64,000 nucleotides of DNA from Telopea speciosissima. Taxonomy: Eukaryota > Streptophyta > Magnoliopsida > Proteales > Proteaceae. The notes under the pieces are model-generated. The model was not told the origin of the DNA. It saw only the letters and a program-made list of their open reading frames with translations, and searched no databases. How positions within the stretch are numbered: position 1 is the stretch's first letter; each line of letters starts with the position of its first letter. Shown piece after piece: positions 54,801 through 64,000 of the stretch. The translations under genes were made by a program, and so were the position numbers. The DNA is taken from assembly GCF_018873765.1 (NCBI RefSeq), contig NC_057923.1, forward strand, positions 186,001 to 250,000, read 5' to 3'.

Positions 54801-56654
54801 TAAATGAGAAAAAAGGTGGGTTGAAGCCTTCACCTGTCCCGAAATTGCAAAAATCCGTGTAAGGTTATTTTAGTAATTGTATTAGATTCATCGGCATTTT
54901 TGGAGTGCTTATGAGCTGATCTGGGTTTCGTACTGTACATGAGAATTGTAGTTCATTGAGTCCTCTTCAAAATGCAATTGGAATTGTGCATTTCAGACAT
55001 TTGACAGCGAAGTAACAACGATTCTCGTTTGGCACCTTAAATTTAAGGGCATTTTGTGGGTGCTCATGCCCCCATCAAATTTTCAAATGATGATATCTTC
55101 CTCATCCAACCTCCGTTTGAGACGATTCAACTTGCAAATTTTTTGTCTTGGAGAGACCTAAGTATAATAAATGAGAAAATAGGTGGGTTGTAGCCTTCAG
55201 CTGTGCCAAAATTGCAAAAATCCACATAGGGTTATTTTAGTAATTGCATTTGATTCGTTGGCACTTTCAGAGTGCCTATGAGCTGATCTGGGTTTCATAC
55301 TGCACATGAGAATTGTAGTTTGTTGAGTCCTCTTCGAAACGCAATTGGAATCATGCATTTTTTAATTTTGACGGCGAAGTTACAGCGATTCTCGTTTGGC
55401 ACATCAAAATTAAGGGCATTTTGTGGGTGCTCGTGCACCATCAGAACTTCAAATGATGATATCTCCCTCATCCGACCTCCGTTTGAGACAATTCAACTTG
55501 CAAAATTTTCATCTTGGAGAGCTCTAATTATAATAAATAAGAAAAGAGGTTGGTTGTTGCCTTCACCTATTCCAAAATTTCAAAAGTCCATGCAGGGTTA
55601 TTTTAGTAATTGCATCAGATTCATCAACAATTTTGGAGTGCCTATGAGCTGATCTAGGTTTTGTACTGCACATGAGAATTGTATTTCGTCGAGTCCTCTT
55701 TGAAATAAAATTGGATTCGTGCATTTTTGACATTTAACGGAGAAGTTACAGTGATTCTCGTTTGGCACCTCAAAATTAAGGGCATTTTGTGGGTGCTCAG
55801 GCACCATCAGAACTTCAAATGATGATATCTCCCTCATCCAAGCTTCGTTTGAGATGATTCAACTTGAAGAATTTTCATCTTAGAGAGCTCTAAGTATAAT
55901 AAATGAGAAAAGAGGTGGCTTGTAGCCTTGACCTATGTTGAAATTGCAAAAATCCGTGTAAGGTTATTTTGGTAATGGCATGAGATTCGTCGGCACTTTC
56001 AGAGTGCCTATGAGCTGATCTGGGTTTTGTACTGCACATGAGAATTGTAGTTCATTGAGTCCTCTTCTAAACACAATGGAATTGTGCATTTCTAACATTT
56101 GACGATGAAGTTACAGCGATTCTCGTTTGACACCTCAAAATTAAAGTCATTTTGTGGGTGCTCGTGCAGCATCAAAACTTCAAATGATGATATCTCCCTC
56201 ATCTGACCTCCGTTTGAGACGATTCAACTTGCAAAATTTTCTTCTTGGAGAGCTCTAAGTATCATAAATGAGAAAATAGGAGGGTTGTAGCCTTCACCTG
56301 TTCCAAAATTGCAAAAATCTGTGTTGGTTTATTTTAGTAATTATATCAGATTCGTCGGCACTTTTGGAGTGCCTATGAGCTGATCTGGGTTTTATACTGC
56401 ACCTGAGAATTGTATTTCATCAAGTCCTCTTTGAAATGCAATTTGAATCGTACATTTCTGATGTTGAACGGCGAAGTTACAGCGATTCTCGTCTGGCACC
56501 ACAAAATTAAGGGCATTTTGTGGGTGCTCGTGCACCATCAGAACTTCAAATGATGATATCTCCCTCATCCAAGCTCCGTTTAAGACGATTCAACTTGAAA
56601 TTTTTTTGTTTCGGAGAGCTCTAAGTATAATAAATGATAAAAGAGGTGGCTTGT
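51829..56654. repeat. tandem array of ~366-bp monomers (about 13 copies)
   Basis: The landmark ACGATTCAACTTG (and variants) recurs at 51831, 52198, 52563, 52929, 53294, 53660, 54027, 54393, 54755, 55122, 55488, 55854, 56219 and 56585, spacings 362-367. Each monomer also has CTCTAAGTATAATAAATGAG, GAGTGCCTATGAGCTGATCT and TTTTGTGGGTGCTCGTGCAC. Monomers are diverged but collinear. ORFs on both strands inside the array recur only because the sequence repeats. The array is cut on the right by a Tekay element and on the left by a TG-rich stretch. Confidence 0.95.
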
Positions 56655-59600
56655 TGTTACACCCCAAATCACCCCTAGGAGGATTAGGTAGGTGACCCAA
56701 ATTGCGTAACGATAATCCGCCAAATTCCACGGATCTAGAAGCAGTTAATACATTCACGGTCACACATTCGTAACATTACTTTGAGTAAGATCAGAGTGCT
56801 ACAGATAATCGACAATTGTAACAAAGAAAGAAAGCATAGCGATACGGGAATGTTTGTGATATATATACATATGTAAGTTCTGATACATTCCCCTAATACA
56901 ACCCACAAACTGAAAAGTAAAGCTGACAAGAAAAAAAGCAAAAAAAAAATACATACATATATATATACAGGGTGAGATAACTCAACCCCAATAAGAAAGA
57001 AAAGACTACAAACTAAACCAGAAACAGAAATGGGGATAAACTCCTATCAAAAGCAAAAAGGAGTCCCCAAGACAAAAAACATCAAGTGCGCCCCTCACTG
57101 GTCTTCATCATTGACCACCAAGAATGCCCGCATCATCGGCACGACCTCCGTCAGAGTCCATACCAATAGCATCATAATCACGAGGGCTCTCCTCCTCGTA
57201 ACGAGCCTCCATGCGACAATGGCATCGATCTGTACAATCATCTAAGAGAAAAACATATATAACAGAGTGTGAGCCCCACTGAGCCCGTGAGCAAAACATA
57301 TCATCATGCATACATATGCAACCATAATCCACATGTTCCTATATGATATGCAAGTCCAGATTATTTAATTAGCCACCTAATAATACAACTAAGTCAGGTT
57401 AGTGCTACTACAATCCCCAATACATGTATCCCTAGTGTGGGCTTGGTTACCCCTTCCCGTAATTCATCCATTGAGTTGTCAGAGAGAACCAGTCGGCTCC
57501 AACATCTCCCTACCTAGGACAGCCCGACCGGCCTCTGGATTGAACTAGTGAGGTAACCGACTCAATATAATCTCACCTTCCGATGCTTCCCGATATGTAA
57601 TTCGAGGATAAACTTTATATGTGGCATATAGCCAAGATTCACCTATTGGTGCTTCCCAAGCTTGTAGCCTGAGGTTTCCCAGCATATTTGCCCTGGGGCA
57701 TCCCAGCTGTGCTGAGGCTTCCCGGCGTAAACGCCCGAGGTTTTACGGTAGTCCTCATAGTCATCCAACACCTTAACCCCTGTTGGCAAGGGTTCGTAGC
57801 ACGGGTGATGAAACTCTAGCCCCATGTCTATATGACATCGTACGAGTCGGACGGTGTCAATCGTATCCCATACTATGGGCTACCACCGACCTCATTTCCA
57901 AGCCGACTACGGCATCTAGTCTAACATTCACAGTCATCATGATATATTCACAGAGTTGATCAACAGACATACGATGTATAACAGTTTTGAGTAATTGGAT
58001 TGAATTAAATAACACAGCATTATAATTAAAGAATTTAATTGCCAGCATAATAATACTGTTACACGTACATACTCGATAATATTTCACTCACTTGGGTTTG
58101 GTTCTAAGAACTCAGCTGCAAAATCAGTTCCGGCTGCAGTCTGGCTATAGGGCTTGAGCGCGGGATCAAATCCTAGATTTAAATAAAAAATTTGTCATTT
58201 AATATTCCAAACCATTTTTGGATGTCCTAGGGTTGATCTAAGCTCGCTGGGTTGATTCGGTGCACAATTGGTCATCATTTGGAATTCTCTGGGCCTTGTA
58301 CTGGGCCTTAGGCCTATGTTCTGGTGCATCATCTAGAGTTGGTGGCCTAGGGGCAAATTGGTCATTTATCTCATTAATACATGTCCCTAGGGTATATTAG
58401 TCTTACAATACTGTCCCCAACTTGACAATGTTGTAAGACCATCATAGGTAGGGTTTCCAAGTCCTGTGGGGCCCACTTGGGTACCCAAAGCATTCATACA
58501 TGTGGACAGATGTGGGGAGGGGCATTTTGGTCATTTTCCACCTTCCCACACTGAATCATGGCCCATGGGTAAAATCCACCAATTCAGATCAGCATTTCAG
58601 TGAAGTTTCATTCACTGGGCGATGTCTCTGGGTGATGTCTGCATCGCCCAGTGCATCGCCCAGAGATTGCATAACCGGAATCAGGCTGAGATTCCAAGGT
58701 TTTGAACCAAGGGCAGTGCATGGATCCTCTCCCCATGCGTGTTAGGTCATCTTGGACCCCCAGGGGCACACTTTGCACTTGTCCATGTGGATTTTCACTT
58801 GGGCCCACCACTTGGCTGCTAGGAGCTGCCCAGACAGCCCAGTGAATAGTAACCCAGGATTTCTTCAATTGCAAATCTAGGTTTTGGCTGCATGCTAGGC
58901 TGGATTTAGGTGTAAAATAGTAATCCAAGGCTGTTACCACCTAGGGCTACATCTCATGCAGGCAGGGCATACAATCTGGACCCCAAACTGTCCTGTTCTT
59001 GGTGTAACAGGGCAGTTCAACCTAGCACAGCCCAGGTTTCAGTTCCAGGCTTGTAAAACAAAACAAAACCATCATAAAAACCTCAGATCTTCCATGCTTC
59101 ATGCTTGCATGGCAGATCTTGGATGGTCCATGGCAACCCCCAACTGTTCTGGGCTGCCAATAGCTAGAAATCCAACAAAATCACAGAGATTCAAAGAGGA
59201 AAATGGAGAACAGCATCACAGTAGGGTGTAGGTCCAGATTCTATACCTGAACTGCATTGCAGATGGATGCTGGGGCAGGTCTGAGCCAAGGTAGGACCTC
59301 CTCTCTCTTCCTCCTTCTCTTTTCTTCTTCTTCTTCCTCTTTTCTCTCTTTTTTTTCTTCTCCCTTCCCCCATAATTTGAACAGTAGCCAAGGCTCAAAA
59401 ATGAGCTGAGGCACTACTATTTATAGCCCAACCCTTGACTAGGGTCTGTTTGGCTGCTAAGGCCCCTTTTTAAAATGCATTTTTGACTGCATTCTCAGCC
59501 ATTCTGGGCACTCAGGTGGGGTCCACAGTGATCCAAGGGTATGAGGTGGTCCCTCAGACTTCCCTCAACCTATGGAGGGTGCCCATGTCCAATATGGGTG

Positions 59601-60014
59601 GTCCCCACAGATCAAATCATAGAAAAACAACAATTTCCCACTCTGGGTGATGTCTGCATCGCCCAGAGATTTCAGCAAGGCTGATTCTCTGTGGGCTTAC
59701 GCAGGGGTTTGACCCAAGGTCAGGGCCTTATACCCACATATCATTTAGGGTCTTTTACACACATTTCTAGGGGTGGCACCCATAATTATAGAGAGGAGAG
59801 AGAATATCTGGAGTCCAAGCAATACATTATGCTGTGTACTGTGCAATTGCAGGGGTCAGTGATCCATCTACTGACAGGCATATAGGAGGTCATCCTCATG
59901 GTTTCTTCATCAATTTCAATCACTAGAGTGATACTCCACAGTGTGCTTGGGTGCCATGTCAGGGGTTCCTATCCTTCAATCAAAATCCCAGTTAGTCAGG
60001 AGCAAGGTTTCACA
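56655..60014 (-). repeat. 3' LTR of Tekay element C
   Basis: About 3360 bp, from TGTTACACCCCAAATC to GCAAGGTTTCACA on the plus strand. A minus-strand TATA box (CTATAAATAG) lies at 59417-59426, next to a CT-rich tract (59300-59370). The partner LTR is outside the window. Confidence 0.8.
59417..59426 (-). promoter_or_regulatory. TATA box in the Tekay C LTR
   Basis: The minus strand reads CTATAAATAG at the usual core-promoter position, upstream of a purine-rich (minus strand) leader. Confidence 0.5.
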
Positions 60015-60829
60015 TTTCTCCCCACCTTACAGAAATTTCATCCTCGAAATTGGCTTACCTTGTAATTCAAAGAGTTGGGGATATTTCTCTTTCATTTCTT
60101 CCTCACGTTCCCAAGAAGCTTCCTCTATGGGATTGTTTCCCCATCAAACCTTTACAAAGGCGACCATACAGTTACTGAGGTTATGCTCCTTTTTGTCCAA
60201 TATCTCCGAAGGTTGTTCTTCGTAGGTCATATCCACGTCTCACTATTCAGGTGCAGGTGAGAGTACATGTGTCGGGTTGTTGATGTATTTCCTTAGCATT
60301 GACACATGGAAAACTTCATGGCCGCCTTGCAAAGATGGCGGTAATGCCAGTCAGTATGCTACAGGTCCTACTTTGTTGAGAATTTCATAAGGACCAATGA
60401 ATCTTGGGATCAGCTTGCCCTTCTTGTTGAAGCGTAGCAATCCCTTTATTGGAGACACTCGAAGGAACACCTTTTCCCCGACTTCAAATTCTATGTCTTT
60501 CCTTCGATTATCCGCAAAACTTTTCTATCTTGACTGGGCCACCTTGATTTTCTCTCTTATAATATCCACCTGATCACATGTTGCTTGTATCATCTCTAGC
60601 CCGAGATATTTTTGTTCTCCGACCTCGTCCCAATATAACGGGGTTCGACACTTTCGGCCATAAAGTGCTTCAAATGGTGCCATGCCAATGGTGGAGTGAT
60701 GACTATTATTGTATGCAAATTCCACCAGAGGTATGTGGGTATCCCAATTGTCACTCATTTCTAAGACCCGGGCTCTGAGCATGTCCTCCAGAGTCTGGAT
60801 AGTTCTTTCTGATTGTCCGTGTTACACCC
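60015..60829 (-). pseudogene. pol: pol C-terminus of Tekay element C: integrase end and chromodomain
   Basis: 60525-60782 encodes the integrase core end (FAYNNSHHSTIGMAPFEALY, then GRKCRTPLYWDE). In neighbouring frames come the integrase C-terminus (GKLIPRFIGPYEILNKVGPV, HEVFHVSMLRKY) and a chromodomain with IEEASWEREEEMKEKYPQLF at about 60050-60130. A stop replaces a residue just before NNPIEEASW, and there are other stops, so the protein is dead. The frame runs to the polypurine tract at 60015-60028. Confidence 0.85.
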
Positions 60830-63821
60830 GTACCCCGGATATCCCCTTATACCCGGGGTAGTTTAGACATTATCCAATAGGTATTCCCTTATGACCATAG
60901 TCAACCCTGATGGCCTTGAGCTAGAAATACCATAGAAAGATTCCCCTTGAAGACTTGGAAGAGTGGGCCAAAGCCCCATCATTTTCCTTGAATTTTGGGC
61001 CATGATAGCAGCACCGGAGTCACGACTGGATCCACAGCGGGTGAATCCAATCGATAATCAGCTCGTGCTGTCATCAGCTTTTTTGGGTTATTTTCCTATG
61101 GGACCCATACCCTCGTGTCCCGGACACCCTAATCAAGCCATTGGACCATATGGACCCCTACCCTCACCATGGATTGGTTGTATGGACCCTAAAGTGGGGC
61201 CTATAAGGCTTAACTGGGTGAATAATAGGTTTTAATAACCTAACCCAGGCCAAACAGACCCTAGTGGACAATTGAGTCCTATGGACTTAGGGTGCACTCC
61301 AAATATGACCTAATGGACCTAATGGTTGGGGTCAAGACCAAACAAGCCCTAAGACCTAAACTAAAAACCATTTAAAGACCTATGGGCCAGCTACATTCTA
61401 AGGCCCCTAAACCAAACACACCCTAAGGCCCATCTAACCCCCTTAAAGCTAAAAGAACCCCCTCTCATTCACTTATCTCTCCCCCTCCCCTATAAACCGT
61501 GGAGGAGAAGAGACAAGAGAAAAGAGAAGGAGGAAGAGGAAGGAAGAAGAAGGAGAAGTAGAAGAGGAATAGGAGGGGAAGGGAAGAGGATGGAAACCAT
61601 GCAAAGGTGGCTGGCATCCCCACACCTCCTTCCCAGCTGGCCCGATCCAAGGGAGAAGAGAAAGAGGAGGAGAAGAGATGGAGAGAGTGGCTGGAAGAAG
61701 GAAGCTCACCAAGGTAAGTTCCCTCAACCAAGCTCTCCCTCATTTCCCTTTTATTTTGTTGGTTCCTAGAGCTAGGGCTAACCTAGGGTTCCAATGGGAC
61801 TTAAGGTGAAGCTCGGCCCTAGTAGGGAGCTCTAATGGATGTTGACCTAGGCCTTTAAGTGCTGCAATTGTAGCCATGGCCATGGATCCCTTGACTTTTA
61901 ACCCAAAACCCAACCCTTAGACCAATTGGAGACCAAACCTTATAGGATCTTGGATCCATGAGGTGAACCTAGGACCTAGTGACCCTAGGAAGGCTTAGAC
62001 ACCTCCCCCTTATCCCTGAGGTGCTATGGAGCTCTAAGCTTCAGGCTGGAGCTGAAGATCTCTGCAATCTCGAAAGAGACGGCCAACGGATGAACAATCG
62101 GATCCACCTATCATGGTACCGCCCGTCAGTCTGCCCAGTATAAATGATGTGTATTGGCCTGAGCAGACGAAGGCACAGATTCACTCTATTTGCCTCCGCC
62201 TGGGACCTGTTGCTCTCGAGTCCTGTCTCAGGGTGTGAACGGATGCAGGGGCGGACCCAAGATGCACATCCGCCCATGGATCCGCTCCCTTTTAAGTGTG
62301 CCCCAGGTGTCGAACGGATCAACCACCAGACTCAAATATGATGTTCCGCTCATGGGTCCGCTCACTCTGTTGTTAGCTTTTGGCTTGAACGGAGTCAGGG
62401 GTAGAGTCACCCTATTTTCCTCCACCCGTGAGTCCGCTCGTGCTGTCTTGGTTGAAATTTGATTTTAACCTTAGAGGCCTAGCATGGGACCCTTCTATAC
62501 ATACTTTAATGATTGTTTTTGTATTCCTAGGCTACCCAACTCGATGGTTGGCGGTGAGCTCCGGTGAGATTCATGTCAACCACACATGGCAATGCCTGTG
62601 TTAGGTGAGTGGATTCTGGGTGACTTTGTTGGGCTTGATTATATAATTGTTAATATTAAGCATGCTATGTATATTTATAAGCATTGTGCACATTGCATTA
62701 TTATTCAAATGTGATTTGTTATGAATGTGATAGCATGCTCACCATTGTATCGGGCTACGGTGTTGGGTGTGCCGGTACCAAAAATCCAATTTATTTAATT
62801 TATTTAAATTATTTAAATTATGAAAACTGTTGTATTGCATCCTGATCTATATATGCTGTGCCATGCTGGTACCCGGGTACTAGATGGAATGGGATGTTGA
62901 TGCACCCGAAATACCTCTCGGGACGATAGGACTTGCATATAGTATATCTGTGGCTAGGATGCTTGTTCCCTTATGCTACGACTCTTGCCAACAGGGGTTT
63001 ACGTGTTGGATAGTCTGAGCACCTGCGGTCTATGGAGGTGGGAGAGGCCAGGGCAGGGGTAGTGATGTCTATCGGGGTTTTCCACTAGGTGGTCATGATG
63101 GCTTCTACCGACATAGGTCCCCAGGTGATAGTTGAGGATTCATTGGGGCGATAGGATAAGTGACCCTCAATGTCTCCCGAGCTATCACAGTAGCATATAC
63201 TTGACCGATAGAATTGTGTGTTAGGCAGAAAATGAATCTAACATTGGCATGCATCATTCTGATTGATATTGATTGTGTGGTGTATGTGCATTCTCCTGTG
63301 CTCCTTCACTAGCTAGTGTAGCTAACCCCATTGCGCAACCCTTTTTAGTTGAATATGTAGGAGGTTCTACTTGGATGAGCACCGTTGGATGCTAATCAAG
63401 TGGGACTAGTGGTTGTGGCTTAGATGTAGACGTACACCCAAGATTGATGCCCTAGGGGCAGTCATTTGTTATTTTATTATTTTCTATTTTCATCTCCTCA
63501 TTTATGTAAAAAAAACTCTATGTTTATCTATAGGGAGAGTAATGAGTGGTTACTTTTGTTAGAATTGTAATATGTGTTATCATTAGAGAACTGATGCTCT
63601 ATAATTTCACATGATTTAATTTAATCTCGCTTCCACTAACTCTATATCTGGAACAGTTTATTTCTTTTATACGTTCCTTTCTATTATCAAGAAGTGATGA
63701 TAGGGTGGACTGTGACTCGGGACACTGTATCCGCGATCCTGGTAGGTGTTGGGATGATGTGTAATTATCCCAGTCATACCCCTATGTGGCAATATATAAT
63801 ACATCGGGATAGGGGGTAACA
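60830..63821 (+). mobile_element. Tekay-like solo LTR inserted in an integrase gene
   Basis: 2992 bp from TGTTACACCCGTACCCCGG to GGGATAGGGGGTAACA, related to the LARD LTRs in inverted orientation. The flanks GTCCG (60825-60829) and GTCCA (63822-63826) are a 5-bp target duplication with one mismatch. The integrase reading of element C resumes on either side (HPQTDG before, GQSERTI after, on the minus strand). No internal sequence remains. A TATA box (TATAAACC) lies at 61491. Confidence 0.9.
61491..61498 (+). promoter_or_regulatory. TATA-like box in the solo LTR
   Basis: TATAAACC after a pyrimidine-rich stretch, followed by a purine-rich leader (61500-61700), as in the related LTRs. Confidence 0.45.
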
Positions 63822-64000
63822 GTCCATCTGTCTGCGGATGAAAGGTTGTGCTAAGATTTAGCTGAGATCCCAATGCCTTTTGTAAACTTCTCCAAAACCT
63901 TAAGGTAAATCGAGGATCTCTATCAGACACTATGTTGACAGGCACTCCGTCTAAGCGGACTATATTTTCAATATATAGCTGGGCAAGCTTCTCCATTGAA
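63822..64000 (-). pseudogene. pol: integrase core of Tekay element C
   Basis: The minus strand encodes LYIENIVRLDGVPVNIVSDR (with the second catalytic Asp in SDRDPRF), then LNLSTTFHPQTDG up to the solo LTR insertion. It belongs with 60015-60829. The ORF appears to extend to 63667, but that part reads into the inserted LTR and is not protein. Confidence 0.85.

Larger units (their letters stand above)
56655..64000 (-). mobile_element. Tekay-type chromovirus C, 3' part, continues beyond window
   Basis: A minus-strand element with 3' LTR (56655-60014), polypurine tract, pol C-terminus with chromodomain (60029-60829) and integrase core (63822-64000), split by a solo LTR. The 5' LTR and the rest of pol lie past the window end. 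It inserted into the 366-bp array. ~3.4-kb LTRs and a chromodomain fit the Tekay/Del lineage. Confidence 0.88.

Noticed and set aside
51829..56654. Protein-coding genes on either strand of the satellite array
   Set aside because: The ORFs recur with the monomer, lack starts or domains of their own, and frames drift with 1-4-bp length changes.
59191..59398. Lys/Arg/Glu-rich ORFs on the minus strand
   Set aside because: They are translations of a purine-rich LTR leader tract; the same applies to 42332-42583 and 61465-61743.

Overview
This window is nuclear DNA from a flowering plant with a large, repeat-rich genome. The evidence is chromovirus, Tat and SIRE-type LTR retrotransposons, plant tRNA-derived SINEs, LINE tails, T-rich introns and one plant-type carboxylesterase. 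The sequence does not identify the species. Only one intact host gene was found, an intronless class-I carboxylesterase (CXE) at 27301-28311 with its own TATA box. Almost everything else is transposon-derived and heavily nested.

Layout from left to right. 1-5702 is a decayed Tat-lineage Ty3/gypsy element on the minus strand, cut by the window edge, with its 5' LTR abutting a ~39-bp minisatellite (5701-5880). 5881-9405 is AT-rich intergenic DNA with microsatellites and a probable LINE 3' end. 9406-16412 is a terminal-inverted-repeat element (~280-bp TIRs, Mutator-like) split by a young Reina-type chromovirus (10451-15664, LTRs differing at about one position, target duplication TGGAG). 17644-19926 is the 3' end of an Ogre/Tat-like element on the plus strand: three stacked minisatellites, a polypurine tract and the 3' LTR. 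19927-27052 is a second Tat element (minus) whose 5' LTR carries a ~1-kb insertion with a long hairpin and ends close to the CXE promoter.

28312-32445 holds LINE scraps, a Tat-like LTR with a SINE in it (perfect 14-bp target duplication), and an ORF resembling the plant Transposase_28 domain. That ORF is split by a SIRE-like solo LTR (32446-44394, duplication CACCT), which is itself split by a 10.6-kb Tekay-derived large retrotransposon derivative (32630-43254, duplication ATTGA). The derivative has lost gag-pol and carries a broken antisense gene of the 'putative plant transposon protein' type. 44496-51500 is a patchwork of two Tekay-type LTR remnants with an Ogre-like 5' LTR, a LINE tail and a minus-strand SINE inside.

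51829-56654 is a tandem array of 366-bp monomers (about 13 copies) with signs of higher-order duplication. It is interrupted by another Tekay element (56655 to beyond 64000, minus), whose integrase domain is split by a solo LTR (60830-63821). The nesting gives a relative age order, and the mix of satellite and chromoviruses suggests heterochromatin, possibly pericentromeric. All family names rest on motifs read by eye; no database search was run.
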